Source: Xylaria sp. FL1777
Lineage: Eukaryota; Ascomycota; Sordariomycetes; Xylariales; Xylariaceae
NCBI GenBank assembly: GCA_022578965.1
Contig: MU400529.1
Location: 62,001-126,000 of the forward strand
DNA: 64,000 nt
Direction of reading: 5' to 3'
Positions 1 to 11,131 of the stretch are shown in pieces. The notes under the pieces were generated by a model. The model was not told where the DNA came from and did not search any database. It saw only the letters and a program-made list of their open reading frames with translations. The stretch's first letter is position 1, and each line of letters starts with the position of its first letter. Position numbers and translations under genes: made by a program.

Positions 1-3000
1 TGCGGATTGCGACGGTGTTCACAAAGGCAGCCTGCGATACTGTACAATGTCAACATGATATCAGGACGACACTGTGATACGCAAGCGTATCTCGGCAGTA
101 CTCTCCCTAACAATTCCCCATTAGTATATTTTGGTTGACGTTAGGATTCATTGAAGCATTAGCACTCCTTAGTAATATGCTCGCTGACTGTAATAGTTTT
201 TTGCTCTGTGCGTTTCCTAAAAGCCAAAGTTCCAGTGATACATACATATATAGCGAATCAACCGAGAGACGCCGCAGAGACGCCGCACACCTACCGCTAA
301 TCAAGCGATCCAATGGTGGCAACGAGCATGCGCTATAGCCTATGGGATTGCAGCTTTCTCACTTAGTACAACGTTACTCTATCTCTCTCTATCTCTATCT
401 CTGTGTGTGTGTGAGCAGAGTTAATATTTGGCTCCTATATATTCCATGTTAGGTATTCATGTGTTTAAGTATACAGTAATGTCTAACACCATTTCATGCT
501 AGCTAGACTTCTATTTATGGATGTGTAGTATAAAACTAATATTAGTTTGAAGATACAGTTATAGTTTTAAGGTTATCGGACTAGATATCGTCTTTCTAGA
601 CGGGTATTGCAGCAGAATCCGCTGATCTATATACACTAGTATGACAACCCCAACGTAATACTGTACGTCGTGGTTGATAGTACTATCCTCCGTACTACGC
701 AGTAGATAGCCTACGGACGAATTGGTCTCATGTCAGACTATTCGGTGTCACCCTGACACGGTAACACCCACACTTTGCGATAGCGTTCTTCTGACTGCAT
801 TCGTAGCTCTGACAGTTGCAGCCATCCGCATGCAGCGATAGCGCATATTCTGTTTGCAACCGATTACCACCAGCCTTCTCTGGGCTGACCTCGCGAAGTT
901 CTCGAACATCGAATTATTTAGGCTATACCCCGCAAGACTCAGGAGCCTACAGGATGATACCATCTAGATAGGTGCTTTTCTTACGCAATATATCAACATA
1001 AGGTATACGTATTATAATGGTTGACATCTCCCACAGAAAATAAAGGGGGAAATGTGTGTTCTGCTTACCCAAGGCATAAGTTTGCAAACGTTTTCATATA
1101 CCTACACGTACGTGAGCATCATACCAGATAAGCTGTTAAAAGACACTGTCTCAAAGTTCAACCCTGTGAGCATATACCGGTTGGGTAGGAAGGAAACAAA
1201 AGCGCCGGCACCAAGCACTAGCACTAACAACTGTGCCGCATGACGACAGGAACTAATTCCGAGGGATCGAAGGCAAGTGGGGCCCGGTTGCAGCCGCCCT
1301 TCGCTGATTACCTACCTGCCTACACGTGTACTTCGGTACCGGAGGATTAGTCAGAGTCGCCTAAATTTATGGAACATGTGTGGAACATCCGGAGCCAACA
1401 CGTTTTCCAATTGCATACACACACCTGATGGATGCCTGCCGGAAGACAACAACAAAGACCCTTAAATCTCGAATTTGTTTGTTCAACCATCCTTTATCTT
1501 GTTAAGGGATCTAGCTTTACGCAGTACGCAGTAATATCTTGGTATTCGCAAGCAACTAACTCCAACGCTAGAAAAATGATAAGCGGGGCTACAAAAGAGC
1601 GGGAGGTTTTATTGAGAAGAGAGAAAAAAAAAAAAAAAAAAAAAAAAAAAGGAACACGACAACTATCAAGATACTTCGCACTTTACCCTTAGACAAATTA
1701 ACTCGGGAGAGATTATCAATAGGGGCAAGTGCCTTAAACATAGTAATGGTACCTAGTCTTTTCCCTTGAATTATGTACTAATAGAGAAAATGTATTGAGT
1801 TATAAAGACTACTTGCCAGTTGCTAGTATTGATAGGAAAAAGTGCAACAACAAGTAAACTTCTAGTTTATAGCTCGTCGGTAGCACATAAATCGGGTTAA
1901 CCTACTTAGTACTAGTTGGTCTAACACCTATGACGTAGTATTATTAAGCTATTTAATGTATACTTACTCATACCCCTATATTACTATACAGTGGTCATTC
2001 GGAAGGTCTACGCGAAGGTCGAAGGGAAGTCATATACCATCGTCATGGAACAAAGGGTCTCGGCTGCTGATATAGTCCTAGTCTGTATACTTGGCTATTT
2101 GGCCCTCGCTTATGCGAAGGCATTATGCATTGACGGGACGGCTTTCGTAACTGCCGGACGTCGACAGATATATATATATAGACATACATAGGATTCCAGC
2201 CCTGTGACGGGAGGGTTTCCGGAACGCCATACGGATATTTGTCACCTTTGAAGATTAGGTATTTCAAATTGATATTCTTCAACCCCCGGCTTAAGCCCTT
2301 CTTATAGGGTACCGGTGTTTGTATTACTGTATCCCACTTCTATATATAAGTGTAGCCTCTTTCTCTTTGCCTTGGATTAGTTCTGATTCCTTTTCTTCCT
2401 TTTTGCCACTTCCTTTCTCTCTTCCATTTCTCTTTTACTTACGTAGATATTGAAGTGTTACATGTCGAATTTCAGTTAGTTGTAACCTATTAAGTGTTGC
2501 TAATTGATACAACCACTCTAGACTAGCACTTTAATTCGCTAGTTAAATCTGTTTATCAAACCATATACCTACTGTGCAGTGAGGGGATCGAGGTTCGACT
2601 TAGTGTAGTGATTTAATAATCGTCGATGTACATTGTCTGTGATTAACTGTCAGTGTTAGCGTTGAACTTAACGGCAGAACACATGAGACATGTTTCCTAT
2701 ACTTCATAGCTGCTTACATTGAGAGCTCCTTACTAAGGCACCCTTTCTCAAACCTTCTCATCTCGTCTCATCTCATCTCAATCTAAATCTCCTCATTAAA
2801 AAGTCCTAATCAGACTCACCTCTCCAAAACTCGCCGCGTCTTTATACATACTGAGTGAAGGACGACGACGCAACATGAAACCTCGGTAGTTTGTAGGTTG
2901 AGTTGAGACTCAACACAAAGATTTTAATAATAAATATCACCCACTTGCTAGCTGTGCCTTTGGTAAAATAATGGTAAACCTGATTAAGCTAAGCAACTGG

Positions 3001-5233
3001 GCGGATGGTTGAGGCACGTTTAGTATTCTCTGTCTGCCGTTGTTAGGCTTAATGGGAGAAGTTAAGGCCGTCGCAGAGCTACAGCATTCAATATCCGTAG
3101 AAGCAAGTCCAGCGACACAGAGTGAACTATCAAGAAGGTAGTCATGGCCTTTTACCCGAACTACCTATACATCTCAAATGAACTATCCACAATGCCCATT
3201 TTAAAAGCTTTACAGCTAGATGCTATGCGGATGCTCGTCCGGCTGTGTCTAATAGCTTCTTGATACTCAAGGCACTTCAAACCTAAATTTTCAGAGAACT
3301 TAACCCCGAAAAACTACTGTTTTCTCAAGAAATTACGCTGCAGGGTTGTTTGACCAATTTTTTGACTCACGAATATCGTATGATTTGATATGCTAGACTA
3401 CCAAGACGGTCTCCTGCCATCTTTGATCATATGAGTATAACCAATACTCGCTTCCGCGAATTCGAACGCCGGTAAACATCCAAGGATTTAGTAAGTCATT
3501 GACGACGTTCCGTAACAATATCAGTGTTGATCATTGCCCAGGTACACATCTTCGACGAGCAAGTGCTACCCATTTCTGACGAGTCAAGGCAACCCCAGCA
3601 TTGATAGAGGGAAATTAACACCTCTTCAATTTGATTACATCGCTACTTGAAACAATCTCACAGATTATCTGTCTCATTTATGTAGTTGTCAGTCACGATT
3701 TGATGTTGCTAGCTGATAATGAAAGCTACCTGAGTGAGTGGTGTCATCTCATGGTCAAATTGAGACTGAAACCCTCAAATGGTGACTATGGCAGTAGTCA
3801 TATGAATAAGAGGATGGTCCTATTGGCGCAAGGCGACCCATATCCTCGCCCAACGCTCATCACCCTCCTCAAGCGTAAGACGGCTTCACGTGTAGACCGA
3901 ATCGGTATAAAATTTACCCTCTACATCCCCGCTACGGGTCCAATGTCTTCCGTACCCAGATCCGTGCTCCATACAACAGGAAGATGAAGGCTACTATCAT
4001 CTCGCCGAATGGCTCAACTTAACTCCGTTATTATTCCTAGGGGGTGCTGAGGACGACACGCTCCTCTCAACCACAGTCGTCAATGATGCCTGCAAGCCAC
4101 TCATTCTAGTGCACAAAACTACCATTCCATGTCAACGCATCGCAAAGCGCATTGGTGGTTCAAAATTCAATCATAGCTAGGTAATACTAGCCTTGCGGCT
4201 CATTAAAGTCGCGGTGGCGTTGAAATCCGTTGATAGCGCATCTAAAATTAGACAACTCCGGAAGCTGACATCGGAACTTCTTAAAGAAGGCGAGCATACG
4301 ACCGAGTCTCTTTCGGAAGCGAGACCTCAATTTAGATATTATCGATCGATCGAGAAGAGCATACTCCTTTAGGCTCTTACATATTCAGTTTAGCACGATG
4401 GAGTATGAGAATAGCTGTCTGAACAATGTAGCTCATGAAATCAGGAATAGACTAGAAGTTTACGGTAGGATCTGGTCAGCTGCTAATAGCTGAGTCTAAG
4501 CAATATATCTATTCTTTGCTATATTAGGTTCTCGATCCGTTAACCGTAACGATAAATTTTCCTCGGTCATCAATATACTGTAATCACTTAGTTAATATAG
4601 CAAAATCCCGAGAGGTATATCTCTTGTGTATATTTTCCCCTATCCTCCAATGCTTGGATGCCCGTGTCGATTATACAGTTAGCCTTGTGCCTCAGGTCGA
4701 TTTACTGTAGTCCTACACTGACTTTTCAAACTCAAGTCGAGGTTTGGGGTCTGTAATGCCTTGGTTGAGGAAAAGATGCGACGTATGTCTAACGATAGAG
4801 CTCATTAAAGCCTCATTATATAGGTTCTCCGAGCTCCAAAGCCAAGTTCTTTGATCAGATGAAATAGCGTAGTTGATTGTGAGTTTTGTAAACAATTTAA
4901 TTCTCTTCTACAGAGCCCCGGGCATTTTAACCACCCCTTTAGCTGCTCGATATCTTCTTATAGACCCTTATACTGCCTCCCTGCTTTACCCCTTTTCGGC
5001 TATCTTCAAGAAACCCGTTAGATAAATAAAACCATCTTTAATGAAAGGTAATGCATAATGCACATTTACCACAGTATTCATGCACTGCGTCAATAACACC
5101 CCCCCTATCCCTAGCCCCTTATGCTGACACTTCAGAATACAACCACTTACCACAGGTGATTTCGCTATTTGGAGAACAGTGATGGTATAAATCCCCCAAG
5201 GTTTAAATGCTTGTGTTGGAGAATCCAACGGTC
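1..5233. other. Gene-poor stretch, no supported gene
   Basis: No reading frame here shows family motifs, consistent exon joints or coding-like composition over a useful length. It contains a simple repeat (CT/GT-rich, about 376-412), a run of about 27 adenines (about 1624-1650), a pyrimidine-rich tract (about 2340-2440) and a CTCAT-rich tract (about 2757-2785). A 118-codon open frame at 3631-3987, and neighbouring frames up to about 4180, look faintly protein-like but are broken by stops and match no family I can name. The interval is best read as decayed intergenic DNA. Confidence 0.6.
1624..1650. repeat. Poly(A) run
   Basis: About 27 consecutive adenines on the + strand follow a GA-rich stretch. 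Such runs can be the tail of a retroposed copy or a slippage-prone microsatellite. No reverse transcriptase or endonuclease frame is visible upstream, so no mobile element is claimed. Confidence 0.7.
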
Positions 5234-7479
5234 TTATAAAGGACCTCCTTTCAAGTCGTTATCCACAACATCATTTAGGATAGCCTCATCACGTTTACTC
5301 GCTGCAACCCGCGCCCGCTTCAACTTCCGTGTATCGCTCTCTGTCTGTCTCGTCACCCACCATGTGACTAACGTCGTAACGGCGCACTACTCAGAGTCAG
5401 CAGTTATCCCCACTAGCAAAATCTGCAAAGAACAGGAAGTATGCAGTCCTGTTGAATTGAAAGAATCGCACTGGGTGACGATATAGTGTCCCAAAAGCTG
5501 GTATCAGCAACAAGAGACGAAAGATAGGAATCACTTACTGCAGCGACAAGACCCACGGCAACGCCGAATGATACCGTGTACTTAGGCGCATAAGCATTTC
5601 GGAATACTATTGAATACTTGTTAGTCAGAGACATTGAACGGGAGGACCTCGGTAGAATCCAAAGATCATATAGGAACAACAAAACAAGCCTGAGAGTCAT
5701 TATGAGGGATAGGAAGATGAGAATTGCGTACTCTGAGGTCCAATAGCACCACCTATCTGCCCATAGCTGTTCACGAAACCGATTGAGAATGCCGAACCGG
5801 TAGCACGGCTTGTTGTTTGAACGCGCCACGGCCACATCATGGGATACCAAGCAGCTGTCACAGCATTACCAATCAGGGTAGCCGCATATACACCGCTATT
5901 GCTTGGGTAAACAATAAGTACAGCGTACGATGCGATGATGATGATAAGGAACGTGAGTGGGTACAGAGGACGTGGCAGTCGCCCACTGTCTGCAAAATGC
6001 CCTGCTACGAAGATGACGAGCAAACCGACAACCGAGATGGGTAAATTCAGCAGCTGGGCTTGGGCAATAGTTCTATGTGTCGTGTTAGCTGCTATCACTT
6101 CGCTATAGTGGAATTTAAACGGGGTCTGTACGTGAAACCTAGGTTCGCGATGACAGTGGGCTGATAAAAGCGAACGCCGGATGTCCCAACAGTAAATAAG
6201 GCCCATATCAAAGTGAATAACCACAGACGCTTGTCCTTAAGTGAGGCCCAAATTTCCCCTGCGTTGAAGTTCTGTTCCGTGGCCCTCGGTGCATTTCCAG
6301 GTAGGCGAGCTTGAATAAAAGCTTTCTCCTTACTCGTCAACCACGATGCAGTTTCAGGGACTGAATGTTTGTCAGCTGATTAACGCAAGCAGGGAGAGTC
6401 ACACTTACAGTCTGGCAGTAGGAACCAAATTCCAATGCCGATGATAATAGTCGCAACTCCCTCAATAAGGAATAGCCTAATTACACGTTTAGTAATTGTA
6501 GATTTCGAGATAATACACATGGTCCATACCTACCACTGCCATCCTGACAACCCACCAGCACCAGAGACGGTGTCAAAGCCAAACGCCAATAAACCACTAA
6601 AGATTCCTGAGAGGTTGCCACATATGTCTATTGATAGCGTTAGTTGACGATTCAACAGCCGGGCTAGTGATTCCACGCACAGAAGTATAACAGACGAAGA
6701 GACATTTCATCAGGTCTATACCAATATGTCATCTGCAAGATAACTCCCGGGAACATACCTAGTATTACACATCATATCAGTTGTGCCATATTCCTCATCA
6801 TTGTCTCAGCTTACCGGCTTCTGCTAAGCCCAAAAAGAATCGAGTAGCGTAGAGACCTTGCTTGTTGGTCACCGGAACATGGAGTGCCAGCACGATTCCC
6901 CACGTGATCATTATTCTCGCTAGCCAGCGTGACGGTGAGAACCGCTTTAACAGCAAATTTGAAGGTGCTTCAAAAACGATATATGGGATCTAAGGTATCT
7001 CGGAGTCAGTACGCTATAGCATTGTAGGCACTACAAGAGCAAGTCCTACGTAGTATAGCACAGTGACCAATGCGAATTCATCCGATGTTATGTTAAGCTG
7101 GGTCATGATATTCGTAGGAGTTCCTCGATTCATGATACGAGCATTTGAAACCTTGCGCAGTATATCAATGGAGGAGCAGAATATAGGATGATAACAGCGT
7201 ACTTACATTATCCACGTCTAAATTTTTAAATAAGAACATAATCGAACACAAAGGCATAAGATGCCAGTCGATGCGTCGTATTAACTTCTTTTCTTCCGCG
7301 GCAGTTAGATACGTACGCGCTCGCATACGTTCAGATTCGAAGCCTTCTATCGTCTGATCGACTCCTGTATCGACTAGCTCGCCACGAGCCGCGTGATAGA
7401 AGCCATCGCTAGAGCTCGAAGAGCTTGACCCCACCTGTATAGACGTTGAGTCTACCGTGGATTTCCCGGCCGACAGCAT
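5234..7479 (-). CDS. MFS transporter, allantoate permease (Dal5-like) family
   Basis: A major facilitator superfamily transporter, expected in the plasma membrane and importing an organic anion or vitamin-like substrate; the substrate cannot be read from the sequence. Spliced by eye from at least eight exons, starting at MLSAGKSTVDS and ending ...NDLKGGPL. Family signatures are in order: RIDWHLMPLCSIMFLFKNLD before membrane segment 1, NARIMNRG, YIVFEAPSNLLLKR, a GLAEAG / MFPGVILQMTYWYR pair, the LFLIEGVATIIIG segment, and a second half with GWQW-type and NAYAPKYTVSF motifs. The C-terminal cytoplasmic tail (TWWVTRQTES) lies past an intron of about 150 bp that would otherwise look like a premature stop. 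One intron carries a perfect TACTGAC branch point. The model looks intact. It is divergent from the oxygenase at 8083, and its link to the polyketide cluster 25 kb away is doubtful. Confidence 0.82.
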
Positions 7480-8082
7480 GATGACTAAATTTATGTCAAT
7501 TTTAAGTACATTGAAAGCCAATGCGACTGCAAGCCTTGTAGGAGAGATCGATAATCCTATATTATTGAGAGATCCAATGAACTTCATATACGAGAATAGC
7601 ACAGCCAAGCAGGGCCTAATCAGTCTTCATATCAATCATACCATAGTCTACAGAAAGCACGACAGTCTCTAAACCCCTGGCCTGAAGATAAAATGAAGAA
7701 CCTTGCCTTACGCCCAGACTTAGCCTCCTATACTCCTAGCACGCAATTCACTAGCTAGATGCTACAGCACGTGGCATCTCCACGAGGAAGTATAATTCCG
7801 TTATCACTTCGAGAGAAACTAGGATAATGTAGCCCCAGGATGATGATCCGGTTTTTCGCGTTCCATCTTATTCGTCATTTGCGCCTCGAACTCCAAGTCG
7901 GGAAGTCAACCGGTGACAGGGCGCATTGCCCCTCATCACGCCATCGCCGATAGTCGCGGTCGGTGCAAGCCCTCGGATGTTAAGTGCAGGGGATATCGAT
8001 ATCTAAGTGGCAAACCTCGTACGGTTCGATGACCGATTCTCTTGGTTAACTTTGCAGTCAAAAGATTCGAGTAGATTGCACA
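7480..8082. other. Divergent intergenic region
   Basis: About 600 bp between the transporter (minus strand) and the oxygenase (plus strand), so it should hold both promoters. Overlapping short frames here are not supported as genes, and no TATA box or clear operator was recognised. Confidence 0.5.
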
Positions 8083-9429
8083 ATGGCGGCGGCAGCAGTA
8101 AGCGCTTCGAATAATGCCACAGTGCTACCCACTTACCACCAATTTCCTGAAACAAAATATGAGCGTGAGAACCCTCGAGAAACCCTGAAGTAGGTTTTTA
8201 GATGCTTTTGGGCCCTTTTTGACTTGTGGTTGATTAGTTGATTGGGCCGAGCTCGCGACTCTAGACCTCTCCCAGTTCGACCAGCCCAACGGCAAGCGAA
8301 AACTCGCATCCCAGCTCTTTGATGCCATACAGAAAGTTGGTAAGTTTTTCGCGACCGGTTCCCTAACTCATGTGTGTTGAAATGAATGCCAATAAAGGGT
8401 TCTTCTACGTCATCAACTTCGGCCTAGATCAGGAGCAAATAGATCAACAGTTCGCTATCGGCAAGGAAGTATTCCAATTGCCCACAGAGGAGAAGCTCAA
8501 GTACCGCGCAGATCTCGAGAACGGCGGATACAACGGGTACAAGCCTCTTGGTCTCCGCGAAGTGCGTCCGGGGATCTTCGACAACACGGAGATCTACAAC
8601 ATCCCCAAGTTCATCCCGGAGCTCGAGAGAACTCACCCAGAGGTAATCATACAGAACCGCCGTAGTATCGAGGTTTTCGCGAGGCACATTCACGATCACA
8701 TCGTGGGTAAGCTTCTTGTGCTGTTTGCGATCATCCTGGAGCTCCCAGAGGACTTCTTCCTGCAGCGACATCGCTATGATGTCCGAAGCGACTGCCATCT
8801 GCGGTACATGAAGTATCATCGCCGTACTAGTGAGCAAAATAAGGTACAAGACTTTCTGAACCTCATAATTAGACACAGGGGATAGATTACAATCTTTTGT
8901 ATTTCCGCCCTATTCTACGCGCATAACTGACGCATCATCCTAGGCTCTAGAGAATGTCTGGGTTAAGGGCCACACTGACTTTGGGTCTTTGACTCTACTT
9001 TTCCGACAACCTGTTGCTGCACTGCAAGTCCGCACGCCGGATGGGCAGTGGAAATGGGTCAAGCCGTATCCGAGTAGCATCACCGTGAACCTTGCGGACT
9101 CGCTCGAGTTTCTCACCAATGGCTTCCTTAGAAGCAGCATTCATCGCGTTGTTGCACCCCCGCCTGACCAAGCCGAAATAGATCGCCTTGGGGTACTCTA
9201 TTTCGTAAGGCCAGAGGATAACCTCGAGCTGAGGCCGGTGGTTAGCGATGTGCTTGAGCGTCTGGGTTATGACGTTATCACCGATAATACTGCCGTGGGA
9301 ATCACAGCGGGGGAGTGGGTGAAGGCCCGTGTGTCCAGGAATGTAAGCCGGGCGGGCGAGACCAAGGCCAGGAGCGAAGTTAAAGAGGATGTAATCATCA
9401 AAGGGAAGTCTGTCAAGTACTATGATTAG
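8083..9429 (+). CDS. 2-oxoglutarate/Fe(II)-dependent oxygenase, isopenicillin N synthase-like, N-terminus doubtful
   Basis: A non-heme iron dioxygenase of the isopenicillin N synthase/flavanone-dioxygenase-like fungal family; the substrate is unknown. The DIOX_N part has LDLSQFDQPNGK and, after a clear intron, GFFYVINFGL. The catalytic half has HTDFGS (iron-binding His and Asp) and SIHRV (distal His). The intron joining NK to ALENVWVKGH (donor GTACAAG, acceptor near 8943) keeps frame. The first coding part, starting at ATG 8083 (MAAAAVSASNNATV), reads into PETKYERENPRETLK and then hits TAG. No donor/acceptor pair I tried reconnects it in phase with LDLSQFD, so either the start is elsewhere or the gene carries a small indel. 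The rest, including all iron ligands, is intact. Confidence 0.72.
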
Positions 9430-11131
9430 TTCTACACAGTCATTTGGAGGATATGTAGGAGTTTGTAAGTTAATGCTTATAGTCCAAAGTTGCACTGCCC
9501 CGCGCGGGGCTTTGCCCAATGATCTGCCTACGCTTTTTTATGTTATATGCTTCATATTTTTTAAACTGTGTATTCTATCACATTATGTCAGGTATATTGA
9601 AAATGTAAGTTTAAAGCTACCTCGCCTAAATCTCACCCTCAAAGGTTACAATTAAGCATGGTATTCGGAGAGCGAAGTTACAGCCCGTTGAACTTAATAC
9701 TGAGATATATAAATACTACCCCTATACTCGGCACCACCCCGTTCATCTCACCATCTAGATAAAATTCGCTTAAAATTTCCAATTGCGTCCTGAACGTAAA
9801 CGTGTTGCTCGTGATCGCCAAAGCTGGTGATAATCTCGCAGCCCTACCTACTATGCTATTTTTTGCCCCTAAAGTCGCCAACGTGTCTATGGGATAACAT
9901 TATGACCATGCCATTTTTTTTCTTAGCAAATACTTCTTAACGGAAATCAAGAAATTTATTAAGCAGTCCAAAACATATATACCTAGTCTGCTGTCACTGC
10001 GAGAATTTGCTACTAGTTGCCATGCGCGACCCTAAAAGTCCCTCTTTCGCTCTCCCGTTATTCCAAACAACATTCTACAGTGGCAAAATTGAAGGAGTTT
10101 CTTTCCTTCATGTTGACACGTTACAATAACATTTACCCGACGTATTCCTGTAGTTTCAGTTTTCCGATGAATACCACGTTTATACAGGTTCTGACAAGTA
10201 TGTAGTCGCGGCACTTAGCAATCTTACTAGACAGGACATAAGCTGCAAGTTACATATATAGTGCTGCTGAGTTTGAATCATTTCAGCATTGGCCATTTAT
10301 GATTACCCCTTTTCACCTGAAATTGGAAATCAATCCTTGAAAGCCCTGGCTACGTCGCATTTCGGAGGTTACAATGAAAAGGCAGTAAGTACTGCTATGA
10401 TACAATGAATTGAACGACATGAAGGGAGTTATAAGCATCAATGTTGCCTTTGGCAATTTAGCTTTAGGCTAACATATGTTACGTTGCCGTGGCTATCCAT
10501 CTTACGGCGACCACTTCATAACCCAAATTGCAACATAATAAAGCACGCGCATTATCACGTTTGGAATGATTTTTATGAGAGACTATCCTGTCTTTACTGG
10601 CGGATTTCTCCAATAAATAAATATGTACCTATCTATTATAGCAGGTTCTCCATACAGACTTAAAACCACAAGTGAGACACTGAAGGCCGAATTTCAGTGA
10701 TTATATATTAGAGCCGGCTTCCTAGTTCAAGTACTAGGTTATAGTCATTGGTCTCATGCAATCAACTTAATTCAAAACCTATCTAGAAACTCATAACGGC
10801 CTGTCGAGATTAGTTTCAGTGTTTGTTTAGGGGATCACTCACGAAGCAACCCTAATAATACTTAGGAATATGGTCTCAACGGCCATGAATTGCTCCATAT
10901 CTCGCTCAGCGGCCACAGCTCTAGTCTCGTCCCCTTGTAGATATTGCTGTATTATATTCTGACCAAAAAAGGAGCAAGGGGCCGAGCCATGACGGAACTA
11001 AGTATATAACTAGCTCACAGTTCTTGTTTACTATCTTAAGTTTCGATGATATTCTCAGTGTATATTATTAGTCACACATATGTCTCTATTTCAATTACTA
11101 TAGTGAATCTACAGCCACACCAACTGACCAC
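9430..11131. other. Intergenic, no gene seen
   Basis: AT-rich sequence of about 1.7 kb. The only open frames are 60-80 codons with no recognisable motif and in conflicting orientations. Nothing further identified. Confidence 0.55.

Noticed and set aside
1617..1655. Retrotransposon tail at the poly(A) run
   Set aside because: No reverse transcriptase, endonuclease or target duplication is visible upstream, so a simple repeat is the safer reading.
5387..5540. Premature C-terminus of the MFS transporter ending in TADSE
   Set aside because: The true tail TWWVTRQTES lies just beyond, and an intron starting at the GTAAGTG donor restores it, so the gene is not truncated.
8424..9519. Long minus-strand frames opposite the first oxygenase
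   Set aside because: Antisense shadows; the sense strand carries all the conserved iron-site motifs.
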